Below are positions 1-7,904 of a stretch of DNA of 64,000 nt, piece after piece. Every line of letters begins with the position of its first letter. Positions within the stretch are counted from its first letter, which is position 1. Under the pieces are notes generated by a model. The model worked only from the letters and a program-made list of their open reading frames with translations, was not told where the DNA came from and searched no databases. Origin of the DNA: Spirochaetales bacterium Spiro_10 (lineage in GTDB: Bacteria > Spirochaetota > Spirochaetia > Treponematales > Treponemataceae); the NCBI GenBank assembly GCA_001604405.1, contig LVBL01000045.1:47751-111750 (forward strand), in the 5' to 3' direction. A program made the translations under genes and the position numbers.

Positions 1-892
1 CTCGGAAATCCGCGTCGGGCACGAGGAGACGGTCGCGGACAACCTCGCCGAAAGCGTCCTGACGAGCGCCTTCAAGCTTCCCCGGGGCATCGAGGCGATC
101 GTCGCCGTGGGCGGCGGCAAGGCGATCGACTGCGCCAAGTACGTGGCCTTTCTTTCCCATCTGCCGATACTTTCGGTCCCGACGTCCATATCGAACGACG
201 GCTTCGCGAGCCCGCAGTCGAGCCTCGTGGTGGCGGGAAAGAGGAAAAGCATGAAGGCGGCAATCCCGCACGGGGTCATCCTCGACACGGAGATCATCGG
301 CGCCTCGCCCGACCGCATGACGTTCTCCGGCATCGGGGATCTCGTTTCCAAGTATTCGGCCGTGCAGGACTGGAAGCTCGCGTACCACGCCGAGGGAGAG
401 CCGGTCAACGACTTCGCGGTCATGATCAGCCTCCAGTCGGCGGAGAACCTGGTCAACTTCCCGAACAAGTCGATACGCGACCTCGAGTTCCTCAGGCTCG
501 TGTGCGGGGCGCTCGTCATGAGCGGGGTCGCCATGGAGGTCTCGGGCTCGAGCAGGCCCGCCTCGGGAAGCGAGCATCTCGTTTCGCATGCCTACGACGC
601 CCTCGCGAAGAAACCGGCCCTTCACGGCATCCAGGTCGGGGTCGCGACGATGGCCGTTACCCTCCTGCAGGGACACCCCAAGCGTGACCTCATCCTTTCG
701 CTTCTCGAGGAAACGGGATTCTGTTCCTACGTCGAGGCCAATCCCCTGGAGAAGGAGGCCTTCCTCCGCGCCGTTGACGCCGCCCCGTCGGTCAAGCCGG
801 GGTACTACACCGTCCTTTCGGACGACGACGCGCGCGCGTCGCTTGTCGAGGAAATCAAGACGAGCGCTTTCTGGAACCGTTTCCTGGCCTGA
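1..892 (+). CDS. sn-glycerol-1-phosphate dehydrogenase-like protein (5' truncated)
   Basis: The frame is open from the window edge, so the N-terminus lies outside. The protein belongs to the iron/zinc-type polyol dehydrogenase family (EgsA/AraM branch), which reduces dihydroxyacetone phosphate to glycerol-1-phosphate with NAD(P)H. Visible hallmarks are the nucleotide-binding AVGGGKAIDCAK, the PTSISNDGFASP stretch carrying the metal-binding Asp, and metal-ligand histidines in GSEHLVSHAYD and ALHGIQVG. About 296 codons remain of a family usually 350-400 residues long. It converges on the next gene with a 35-base gap. Glycerol dehydrogenase is the main alternative, but the SNDGFASP motif and the SGSEHLVSH spacing favour the AraM/EgsA branch. 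Family assignment is firm; exact substrate is inferred. Confidence 0.85.
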   Translation, partial: SEIRVGHEETVADNLAESVLTSAFKLPRGIEAIVAVGGGKAIDCAKYVAFLSHLPILSVPTSISNDGFASPQSSLVVAGKRKSMKAAIPHGVILDTEIIGASPDRMTFSGIGDLVSKYSAVQDWKLAYHAEGEPVNDFAVMISLQSAENLVNFPNKSIRDLEFLRLVCGALVMSGVAMEVSGSSRPASGSEHLVSHAYDALAKKPALHGIQVGVATMAVTLLQGHPKRDLILSLLEETGFCSYVEANPLEKEAFLRAVDAAPSVKPGYYTVLSDDDARASLVEEIKTSAFWNRFLA

Positions 893-927
893 CTTCCCCT
901 CGATGCGCCCTTTCCCCGAACGCGATG

Positions 928-1827
928 TCACATACGGTGCCGCGCGCGGTATTCCCCCGGCGTCGTCTCGACCGCGCGCGCAAAGGCGCGCGTAAAGGCG
1001 GAGAGGTCCCGATACCCGCACCGGGCCGCGATCTTCTTTACGGGAAGGTTTGTCGTTTCCAGTTCGTCGCGAGCGCGCGCCACGCGTTCCTGGCACAGCC
1101 GCGTCCCCGGAGAGCCGAGTCCGGCGGCAAGAAACCTCCTCGCGAGCGTCCTTGTGGAGACGCCGCATTCGCTCGCCAGCCGCCTGACCGTGCATCCCGG
1201 CCGGGAGCGCATCGTCCCGAGTGCCTTCGCGACGATCTCGTCCTCGACCACGTCGAGTCGCTCCATCGCGTATTCGAGCTGTGACCGCTCTGCCGAGTTT
1301 ATCAGAAAAACGGCGGCGGTCCTGCGCGCCGCCTCTACCGAGGCGAACCTCTTCAGGAGATAGAGAGACACGTCCTGGAAGCTGGTTATCCCGCCTCCCG
1401 TGATGAGCGTGCCCTCGTCGATCAGGACACGGTTTGGGGAAACGGCAACGGCCGGGTAGCGCGCGGAGATGTCGCCGGCGAGATTCCAGTGCGTGGTTAT
1501 CGTATGCCCGTCGGCGAGGCCCGATTCGCAGAGGACATACGCGCCGGCGCACACGGAAACCGGCACGCATCCGTGGCGGGCGCGTTCCCGCAACGTTCGG
1601 CACAGCCCTTCGTGCGCCTTGGCCAGACCGGCAGTCCAGTCCTCGCGAAAGGGCGGCACGACGATAAAATCGAAGGGGGTGTCCGACCTCGCAAGGCCGT
1701 CGCTGTCCAAAAGCGTAACCGAAAATGGCGCGGGTACGTTCGAGGGGGCATACTCGAGGATTTCCTTGATGCCGTATACGGCAGAGAGATAACAGGTGGG
1801 TATCGTGATGATCGCGAGGGACTTCAT
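928..1827 (-). CDS. GlxA-family transcriptional regulator (DJ-1/PfpI domain + AraC HTH)
   Basis: This 299-residue protein has two parts. Residues about 1-170 form a DJ-1/PfpI glutamine-amidotransferase-like domain with a nucleophile-elbow-like cysteine in VSVCAGAYVLCESG. Residues about 205-295 form an AraC-type double helix-turn-helix (CTVRRLASECGVSTRTLARRF, then the GYRDLSAFTRAFARAVETTPGEYR tail). Such proteins act in the cytoplasm as transcription factors, and the amidotransferase-like domain is presumed to sense a ligand or not be catalytic. The gene is divergent from an isochorismatase-fold hydrolase across 93 bases, so that hydrolase is the natural candidate target. The ribosome binding site upstream of the ATG is weak. 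Domain identification is secure; the ligand is unknown. Confidence 0.9.
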   Translation of the reverse strand: MKSLAIITIPTCYLSAVYGIKEILEYAPSNVPAPFSVTLLDSDGLARSDTPFDFIVVPPFREDWTAGLAKAHEGLCRTLRERARHGCVPVSVCAGAYVLCESGLADGHTITTHWNLAGDISARYPAVAVSPNRVLIDEGTLITGGGITSFQDVSLYLLKRFASVEAARRTAAVFLINSAERSQLEYAMERLDVVEDEIVAKALGTMRSRPGCTVRRLASECGVSTRTLARRFLAAGLGSPGTRLCQERVARARDELETTNLPVKKIAARCGYRDLSAFTRAFARAVETTPGEYRARHRM

Positions 1828-1858
1828 GTTCCATAATTGTCACTTTCTGCATAAACAT

Positions 1859-1872
1859 TGTCAACTATGACA
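1859..1872. promoter_or_regulatory. Inverted repeat in divergent promoter region, possible operator
   Basis: TGTCA-ACTA-TGACA is a perfect 5-base inverted repeat between the regulator and the hydrolase. The core TTGTC also occurs just outside it on both sides (about 1837 and 1875). It is a plausible binding site for the GlxA-type regulator, but this is inference from position only. Confidence 0.35.
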
Positions 1873-1920
1873 GATTGTCCCGTAAAGCCCCCGGGGGTAG
1901 CATGCAGGCGGAGGTCTATA

Positions 1921-2442
1921 ATGAAGGCACTGATACTTATCGATATCCAAAACGACTATTTCCCCGGAGGCAGGTTTCCCCTGAAGGGGATCCGGCAAGC
2001 CGCACAAAACGCCGCGGACCTGCTCGCGGATTTCCGGGACAAGGGGTATCCGGTGATACATGTCATGCATCTCAAGCCCTCGCAGGGTCCCGAGAAGGAT
2101 GCGGCGCGGGGCGTCTTCTTCGTCGAAAACACGAAGGGCGCCGAAATTCATCAGGGTGTCCGTCCTTTTGCCAATGAAACCGTAATCCAAAAAAGATACC
2201 CGAACGCCTTCCGCGGCACGGACTTAGACACGATCCTCAAGGTTTTGGGGGTTCGGGAGCTCCATCTTGCCGGGGCGATGACGAACATGTGCGTCGATTC
2301 CACCGCACGGGCGGCCTTCGACCTCGGTTATGCGGTTACCGTTCACGAGAGGGCCTGCGCGGCGCGCGCCTTGCTCGGGACAAACCTTGTTCACCGGATA
2401 TCCATCAAGACGCTTGCCTCGGTATTCGCGAGCATAGCGTGA
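1921..2442 (+). CDS. Isochorismatase-fold cysteine hydrolase (nicotinamidase-related)
   Basis: The 173-residue protein starts MKALILIDIQNDYFPGG, which carries the catalytic Asp. It continues with the catalytic Lys in IQKRYPNAF and the nucleophile Cys in AGAMTNMCVDSTARAA, so the Asp-Lys-Cys triad of the family is complete. The start at 1921 is chosen because GGAGG lies about ten bases upstream and the family begins at this point; the frame is open further upstream. Members hydrolyse nicotinamide, isochorismate, ureidoacrylate or N-carbamoyl compounds, and the sequence alone does not say which. It is divergent from the GlxA-type regulator, which probably controls it, and converges on ilvC through a strong terminator. 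Confidence 0.88.
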   Translation: MKALILIDIQNDYFPGGRFPLKGIRQAAQNAADLLADFRDKGYPVIHVMHLKPSQGPEKDAARGVFFVENTKGAEIHQGVRPFANETVIQKRYPNAFRGTDLDTILKVLGVRELHLAGAMTNMCVDSTARAAFDLGYAVTVHERACAARALLGTNLVHRISIKTLASVFASIA

Positions 2443-2443
2443 T

Positions 2444-2477
2444 AAAAAAAGGCTCCGGGAGGTGAACTCCCGGAGCC
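2444..2477 (-). terminator. Intrinsic terminator of ilvC
   Basis: An 11-base perfect stem, GGCTCCGGGAG / CTCCCGGAGCC with a GTGAA loop, is followed on the minus strand by seven Ts. It ends leftward transcription of ilvC. Confidence 0.9.
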
Positions 2478-2495
2478 TTCGCTGGCGCATGCGGC

Positions 2496-3965
2496 CTAGA
2501 TCACTTCCTTCATCGCGGTCATGTAGGCCCGAAGGACCTTTCCGATATTCTCGACCGGATGATTCCGGATCTCGTCGTTGACCCTGACAAGCTCGCGGTT
2601 CGGCACGGACGCGTCCTTGAGCGTCAGGCCCTTTCCGATGACGTCGGTCGAAACCTTGGCCATGAAATCCTTGAGCAGGGGCCGGCAGGCGTTGTCGAAG
2701 AGATAGCATCCGTACTCGGCCGTATCCGAGATGACCTTGTTCATCTCGTAGAGTTTCTTGCGGCTGATGAGGTTCGCGATGAGCGGGGTCTCGTGCAGGG
2801 ACTCGTAGTAGGCGCTCTCGGCCTTGATCCCGGCGGCGGTCATCGTCTCGAACGCGAGCTCGACGCCGGCCTTGACCATGGCGACCATCAGGATGCCCTT
2901 GTCGAAGTAATCCTGCTCGGATATCTCGACCGCTCCCGCGGGGGTCTGCTCGAAGGCGGTCTTGCCGGTCGCCTCTCGCCAGGCCAGAAGGTCCTTGTCG
3001 CCGGCCTTCCAGTCTTCCATCATCGTAGAGCTGAACTTGCCGGAGATGATGTCATCCTGGTGCTTCTGGTAGAGGCTCGCCATGATCGTCTTCAGCTCGA
3101 GCGAAAGCGCGTGGGCCTTGAGCTTGGCGGGGTTCGAAAGCCGGTCCATCATGCCGGTGATGCCGCCCCACTTGAGGGCCTCGGTAATCGTCTCCCATCC
3201 GTACTGGATGAACTTCGAGGCCCAGCCCTTGTCGATGCCGGAGGCGACCATCTTGTCGAAGCAGAGGAGGCTTCCGGTCTGGAGCATGCCGCAGAGGATC
3301 GTCTGTTCGCCCATGAGGTCGGACTTGACCTCGGCGATGAAGCTCGATTCGAGCACGCCCGCGCGGCTGCCGCCCGTTCCGACGGCAAGGGCCTTCGCGA
3401 TCGCCCAGCCTTTTCCTTCGGGATCGTTCTCGGGATGCACGGCGATGAGGGTGGGGATGCCGAAGCCGCGGGTATACTCGACGCGAACCTCGGTGCCCGG
3501 TCCCTTCGGGGCCATCATGACGACGGTGATGTCCTTGCGGATCTGCATCCCCTCTTCGACGATGTTGAACCCGTGGCTGTACCAGAGCGACGCGCCCTTC
3601 TTCATGAGGGGCATGACGGCGCCGATGACCGGCGAGTGCTGTTTGTCCGGGGTAAGGTTTCCGACGACGTCCGCGGTCGGGATGAGCTCCTCGTAGGTGC
3701 CGACCGTGAAGCCGTTCTCGGTGGCGTTCTTCCAGCTCGCGCGCTTCTCGGCTATGGCCTCCTTCCTGAGGGTATAGCTTACGTCGAGCCCCGAGTCGCG
3801 GAGGTTGAGACCCTGATTGAGACCCTGCGCGCCGCAGCCGACGATGACGATCTTTTTGCCCTTGAGGGCGGCAATCCCGTCCGAAAATTCGTTCCGGTCC
3901 ATGAACCGGCAGGTTCCAAGCTGTCCGAGGGCGACACGCCAGGGGATGGAGTTAAAATAGTTCAT
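2496..3965 (-). CDS. ilvC: Ketol-acid reductoisomerase, class II (long form)
   Basis: IlvC converts acetolactate or acetohydroxybutyrate to the dihydroxy acid with NADPH and Mg2+, the second common step of valine, leucine and isoleucine synthesis. At 489 residues it is the long class II form, with a duplicated knotted C-terminal domain, rather than the roughly 330-residue class I form. It carries the nucleotide-binding [11 protein letters not shown] and reads almost in register with the enteric enzyme ([47 protein letters not shown] segment). The start at 3965 has AAAGGAG nine bases upstream; the frame runs 30 codons further but without support. It is divergent from an ilvY-type regulator, as in Escherichia coli. 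Confidence 0.97.
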   Translation of the reverse strand: MNYFNSIPWRVALGQLGTCRFMDRNEFSDGIAALKGKKIVIVGCGAQGLNQGLNLRDSGLDVSYTLRKEAIAEKRASWKNATENGFTVGTYEELIPTADVVGNLTPDKQHSPVIGAVMPLMKKGASLWYSHGFNIVEEGMQIRKDITVVMMAPKGPGTEVRVEYTRGFGIPTLIAVHPENDPEGKGWAIAKALAVGTGGSRAGVLESSFIAEVKSDLMGEQTILCGMLQTGSLLCFDKMVASGIDKGWASKFIQYGWETITEALKWGGITGMMDRLSNPAKLKAHALSLELKTIMASLYQKHQDDIISGKFSSTMMEDWKAGDKDLLAWREATGKTAFEQTPAGAVEISEQDYFDKGILMVAMVKAGVELAFETMTAAGIKAESAYYESLHETPLIANLISRKKLYEMNKVISDTAEYGCYLFDNACRPLLKDFMAKVSTDVIGKGLTLKDASVPNRELVRVNDEIRNHPVENIGKVLRAYMTAMKEVI

Positions 3966-4040
3966 TGGTTTCTCCTTTGTGAGGATTCCTGTATACCTTG
4001 TTTCAGGCAATGCGTAAAGCGAATCATTATCATCGCTGTG

Positions 4041-4055
4041 TTGCGCATTATGCAA
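4041..4055. promoter_or_regulatory. Palindromic LysR-type operator candidate in ilvC-ilvY gap
   Basis: TTGCGCATTATGCAA is an imperfect palindrome bounded by TTGC and GCAA, placed 21 bases before ilvY and 76 bases before ilvC. LysR-family regulators bind such dyads in divergent promoters, and enteric IlvY is known to do so in the ilvY-ilvC gap. The assignment here rests on position and symmetry. Confidence 0.5.
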
Positions 4056-4075
4056 CTTGTCGATACACTCGAGTC

Positions 4076-5014
4076 ATGGACTTTCACGAATTAGAGGCCT
4101 TTCTCGCCCTCTCGGACACCCTTCATTTCGCCCGCGCGGCCGACAAGGTTCACCTGAGTCCCTCGGCCCTGAGCCGCCTCATAGCCCGGCTCGAGGACGA
4201 AACGGGAACGGCCCTCGTTACCCGCGACCCCAGAAGCGTTGCCCTCACGGCGGACGGGGAGCACTTTCGGGACTTCGCACGTGAAAGCCTGCACAGGAAG
4301 GAGGACCTCGCGCTGCGCCTCTCGAGCACCGACTCGCGCCTGCGGGGAATCGTGCGGGTATATGCCTCCGTGACCGCGTGCTATTCGATACTCCCGCCCT
4401 TCGTCGCCGCCCTTTCCGCGAGACATCCCGAGCTCAGGCTTTCGGTCGAAACCGGAGACCCCGCGGGCGCCTCGGCCGCGGTTCGGGAAGGCCGGGCGGA
4501 GATCGCCGTTTCCGCGATTCCCCCGGGAGGCTTCGCGGATCTCGAGGCGCACTCGGTCCGCAAAACCCCGCTCGTGCTCGCGACTTCGAGTACGGGCGCG
4601 TACGGGTCGCTCGACCTGGAACTCGCGCCCTCCCCGGGCGGCGCGCATCTGGAACGCAGGATCTCGGGTCTGCCGTTCATACTCCCCCGCTCGGGCCTCG
4701 CCCGCCAGAGGTTTGACCTGTGGATCAAAAAAAACTTCGACCGCGAGGATCTCGAACGGCCGCTGATAGCCGCGGAAACGGCGGGTAACGAGGCCTTGCT
4801 CGCGCTCGCCCGTCTGGGCATCGGCCTCGGTCTCGTGCCCCAGCTGGTGCTCGACAATACGCCGTTTGCCGACGGGCTCACGGTCTACGCAACGGGCCCC
4901 GATTTCGGGGATTACGATATAGGGCTTGTCTGCCGGCGCAGGGAGGACGTGCCCGCCCGCTCGCGCGCCCTCGTCGACGCCCTCTCCGAAACGATCGTGG
5001 CCACCTATACCTGA
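4076..5014 (+). CDS. ilvY: LysR-family regulator IlvY, activator of ilvC
   Basis: The 312-residue protein has an N-terminal winged helix-turn-helix (residues about 1-60: MDFHELEAFLALSDTLHFAR, then AADKVHLSPSALSRLIARLE) and a periplasmic-binding-fold effector domain. The segment VYASVTACYSILPP parallels the enteric IlvY effector domain as I remember it, and the gene sits head-to-head with ilvC as ilvY does in enterics. In those bacteria IlvY binds acetolactate or acetohydroxybutyrate and switches on ilvC. The start at 4076 gives the usual LysR N-terminus; the 26 extra codons upstream would overlap the operator. No strong Shine-Dalgarno is visible. Identification combines sequence and synteny. 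Confidence 0.85.
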   Translation: MDFHELEAFLALSDTLHFARAADKVHLSPSALSRLIARLEDETGTALVTRDPRSVALTADGEHFRDFARESLHRKEDLALRLSSTDSRLRGIVRVYASVTACYSILPPFVAALSARHPELRLSVETGDPAGASAAVREGRAEIAVSAIPPGGFADLEAHSVRKTPLVLATSSTGAYGSLDLELAPSPGGAHLERRISGLPFILPRSGLARQRFDLWIKKNFDREDLERPLIAAETAGNEALLALARLGIGLGLVPQLVLDNTPFADGLTVYATGPDFGDYDIGLVCRRREDVPARSRALVDALSETIVATYT

Positions 5015-5057
5015 CCCTTCCCGCGGGACGCGCTCATCGGGTATGGTAGGTGCCACC

Positions 5058-6644
5058 ATGCGAAGTTCCGACATCCCGCCAGACACCATCCTGGATTTTT
5101 ACGATTGCTCCGTCACCGGGCCGGACGGAACCGCCTTGCTGACGTTTTCCTGGACCATGCGTCCTAATGAACGCTGGCTCGTGACCGGCCCGAACGGCGG
5201 AGGGAAGGGCGCGCTCGCCGGCTGTCTTTCGGGGGAGCTCCCGGCCGTACCGCGCGATGGCGGGCATGTAGAAAACCCCTTCATGTCGACGACCAGGGTC
5301 GTTTCGCTCGAGGAGGCCGCAAGCCTCATACAGGAGGAACGGGCGCTCGACGACTCGGACTTTACGGAGGGCGGAGTCGATCCAGGCCGAACGCCCCGGG
5401 ATCTTGTCCTTTCGGCCCTGCCGGAAGAGGAACAGGCGGCGTTTCCCCGCGGAGAAGGGCTCGAGGCGCATCCAGCAGTAGCCTTCACGGGCATAGAAGC
5501 GACGCTCGACCGGGGCGTGAAATACCTCTCCACGGGGGAAATCCGCAGGGTTCTCCTGTGCCGGGCGCTCGCGGGCAAGGCGGGCCTCGTCGTCCTCGAC
5601 GACCCCTTTGACGGCCTCGATTCGGATTCCCGAATACGCGTTGCGGGCCATCTCGAGACCCTGCTTTCTTCCGCCGCTCCGCGCGTCGTCATCATGCTAG
5701 ACCGCTACGAGGCCGTGCCGGACGGCATAACGCACGTGCTCGAGCTGCAGAACGGGGCCGTTTCCTTCTCGGGCGACCGCGCCGGATACGAGGCCCTGCT
5801 CGCCGGGCGCGCGGCGTCTGACAGGCGGGACGCGGCACGTAGGGCCGCTGAGCTTTCCGGCAAGCTCGCGGAGGCCCGGTCAAGGCGCGAGCGGATGGAG
5901 GGCGTTGAGACCGACGCGCGGACTTCGGCGCCCGACGCGCGGGAGGATGTCCTCGTCGAGATGAGAAACGTCACCGTCGAATGGTCGGGAAGAAGGGTTA
6001 TCGACGGCCTCGACTGGACGCTCCGCGCGGGGGAGCACTGGCTCATCCGCGGACCGAACGGCTCGGGGAAAACGACCTTTCTGGAGCTTATATCGGGAGA
6101 CAACCCGCAGTGCTACCGCAACGAGATATACCTTTTCGGCAGGCGGCGCGGTACCGGAGAAAGCATCTGGGACATCAAGGAACGTATCGGTATCGTGTCC
6201 TACCGCCTCCACGTGGAGTACCGCTCCCTCTCGGGCCTCTCGCTCGAGGAGGTCATACTTTCGGGGCTTCACGACTCGATCGGCCTCTATCAGAAATGCG
6301 GGGAATCAGAACGGGAACTCGCCGAGGCCTGGCTCTCTCTCGCGGGTTTCGGGGGCCGGGGCCACGAGCGGTTTGACCGGCTCTCGTACGGGGAACAACG
6401 CGCGACGCTCGTCGCGCGCGCCGCGGTCAAATGCCCGCCCCTGCTCATCCTGGACGAGCCCTGCCATGGTCTCGACGAGGCCTCGCGGGAGCGCGTGCTT
6501 TCCCTGCTCGAGGCCCTCGGTTCGGGCGGCGTTTCGACCCTTCTTCACGTAACCCATGACCCTACGGAGGCCCTGCCCTGCGAACGACGCGTACTCGAGC
6601 TTCGCCCCGGCCAGATACCGATGTACGCGACAGGAGAACGATGA
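5058..6644 (+). CDS. Tandem ABC ATPase, ModF/PhrA-like
   Basis: This soluble protein of 528 residues contains two ABC nucleotide-binding domains and no membrane segment. The second has a full Walker A (GPNGSGKTTF, residues about 330-340), signature LSYGEQRATL and Walker B LLILDEPCHGLD. The first has a degenerate Walker A, GPNGGGKGAL, in which the residue after Lys is Gly instead of Ser/Thr, and Walker B LVVLDDPFDGLD with Asp in place of the catalytic Glu. The build matches ModF (molybdate-associated) and the old PhrA family, whose function is not established. The start at 5058 is preferred to 5043 because GGTAGG lies about seven bases before it. It overlaps the next gene by four bases (ATGA), so the two are translationally coupled. 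Confidence 0.8.
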   Translation: MRSSDIPPDTILDFYDCSVTGPDGTALLTFSWTMRPNERWLVTGPNGGGKGALAGCLSGELPAVPRDGGHVENPFMSTTRVVSLEEAASLIQEERALDDSDFTEGGVDPGRTPRDLVLSALPEEEQAAFPRGEGLEAHPAVAFTGIEATLDRGVKYLSTGEIRRVLLCRALAGKAGLVVLDDPFDGLDSDSRIRVAGHLETLLSSAAPRVVIMLDRYEAVPDGITHVLELQNGAVSFSGDRAGYEALLAGRAASDRRDAARRAAELSGKLAEARSRRERMEGVETDARTSAPDAREDVLVEMRNVTVEWSGRRVIDGLDWTLRAGEHWLIRGPNGSGKTTFLELISGDNPQCYRNEIYLFGRRRGTGESIWDIKERIGIVSYRLHVEYRSLSGLSLEEVILSGLHDSIGLYQKCGESERELAEAWLSLAGFGGRGHERFDRLSYGEQRATLVARAAVKCPPLLILDEPCHGLDEASRERVLSLLEALGSGGVSTLLHVTHDPTEALPCERRVLELRPGQIPMYATGER

Positions 6645-7240
6645 TGATAAGCCACAGGCTCTCTGAACAGATGAACTTCCTCATCGAGGTGGAAAAACTC
6701 AAGGCCGTCTATCGGCAGAACATGGTGTACGACAACAGCCGGCACGAAAACAGCGCCGAACACTCCTGGCACCTCGCGCTGATGGCCGTCGTACTTTCGG
6801 GCGAAGCGGCCGAGCCCGAAGTCGATATCGCGCGCGTCATCGAGATGGTGCTGATTCACGACATCGTCGAGATCGACGCCGGGGACACCTTCCTCTACGA
6901 CGCGGAGGGAAACCTCGACAAGGACGAGCGGGAGCGCCGCGCGGCCGAGCGGATATTCGGCCTTCTTCCCCGGGACCAACGGGACCGGTTTCTCGCGCTC
7001 TGGAGGGAATTCGACGAGCGGGAGACGGCGAGCGCTCGATTCGCGGCTGCCCTCGACAACATGCAGCCCGTCGTCAACCATTTTGTCAGCGACGGGTGCG
7101 GCATCAGGGGTCACGAACTGACCGTCGGCCAGGTAGTAGCGAAAAAGGCCTTCATCGGCGAGATCTCGCCGTCCCTGTGGGAGTACACGCGCGAGACGAT
7201 AGACAAAAGCGCCCGCGCGGGCTTTTACGCGGCGGAATAA
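6641..7240 (+). CDS. HD-domain phosphohydrolase (YfbR/HDDC2-like 5'-nucleotidase)
   Basis: The 199-residue protein shows the metal-binding pattern of the HD superfamily in the version used by 5'-deoxynucleotidases: a first histidine in DNSRHENSAEHSWHLA, the HD pair with following acidic residues in VLIHDIVEIDAGDTF, and a distal Asp in AALDNMQPVVNH. Family members release phosphate from dNMPs, which is the likely role here; the exact substrate is not visible. It starts within the stop of the ABC ATPase gene, with AGGAG six bases upstream, and probably shares its transcript. Confidence 0.82.
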   Translation: MMISHRLSEQMNFLIEVEKLKAVYRQNMVYDNSRHENSAEHSWHLALMAVVLSGEAAEPEVDIARVIEMVLIHDIVEIDAGDTFLYDAEGNLDKDERERRAAERIFGLLPRDQRDRFLALWREFDERETASARFAAALDNMQPVVNHFVSDGCGIRGHELTVGQVVAKKAFIGEISPSLWEYTRETIDKSARAGFYAAE

Positions 7241-7306
7241 CGGGGCCGGACACCGCTTTATTTTCCTTGCCGCTACTGAATTATTGCTGTAAAATCTGTA
7301 GTTACA

Positions 7307-7846
7307 ATGAAATTCGCGGAATACGAAGAGCTTCTCCGGAAGCGCCTCGGTACGTATTTCGATTTCAAAACGGACGTTTCGCTGGATGGCCGGAACTACC
7401 CCCTGGTCGCCGAACACACCGCCCGCCTTGAGCAAACCGTACTCGGAAAAGACAATGTCGTCGATTTTTTCGACACTCGCGAGTATTGCGTCCTTTCGCG
7501 GCACGAGACGCTGGATTGTGCCGAGCTGGAGACCGAGCTCGCGCATGCGAAAACCCTCGTCGGGACGCTCTCCAAACCGTGTCGGACGCATAAATCGACC
7601 ATGATTACGAGAATTCTCGCGGTAGAGGCTTCGCCCCCGGGCGAAGCCGGGGACACGCGCGCGCGTCAGCCGTTCGAGCACGCCGTTCGGCGCCTGATCG
7701 GGAGATTCCGCCATTCGCGGGCCCATCTGTTCTTTTTTCACGGATGGACGGACCTTCGCGTGTTTGTCGTGGACCTTGGGGCGGCGGAGATCCTCGCGAG
7801 CCCGTTGGGCAGACGGGACAGGTCTCCCTTCTCGCCGGTGGCATGA
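7307..7846 (+). CDS. Conserved hypothetical protein, two-part alpha/beta
   Basis: I do not recognise a characterised family. The 179-residue protein has no signal peptide or membrane segment. It resembles, from memory, uncharacterised proteins of anaerobic Firmicutes (possibly the DUF8052 group), in which a middle THKSTMITRILAVE-type stretch is followed by a C-terminal HSRAHLFFFHGWTDLRVFVVDL stretch. Those same positions stand out here. The gene stands alone, 66 bases after the HD gene, with ATG at 7307 and no strong Shine-Dalgarno. A GC-rich inverted repeat without a T-tract follows. Confidence 0.55.
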   Translation: MKFAEYEELLRKRLGTYFDFKTDVSLDGRNYPLVAEHTARLEQTVLGKDNVVDFFDTREYCVLSRHETLDCAELETELAHAKTLVGTLSKPCRTHKSTMITRILAVEASPPGEAGDTRARQPFEHAVRRLIGRFRHSRAHLFFFHGWTDLRVFVVDLGAAEILASPLGRRDRSPFSPVA

Positions 7847-7904
7847 ACCGGCGCCAAGGCGCCGGTTTACATACAGTTTCCAGGCATTTCAAGGAGGTTC
7901 TGGA

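Noticed and set aside
7846..7867. GC-rich inverted repeat AACCGGCGCC / GGCGCCGGTT after the 179-residue gene
   Set aside because: No T-tract follows, so it does not qualify as an intrinsic terminator; possibly a structural or chance palindrome.
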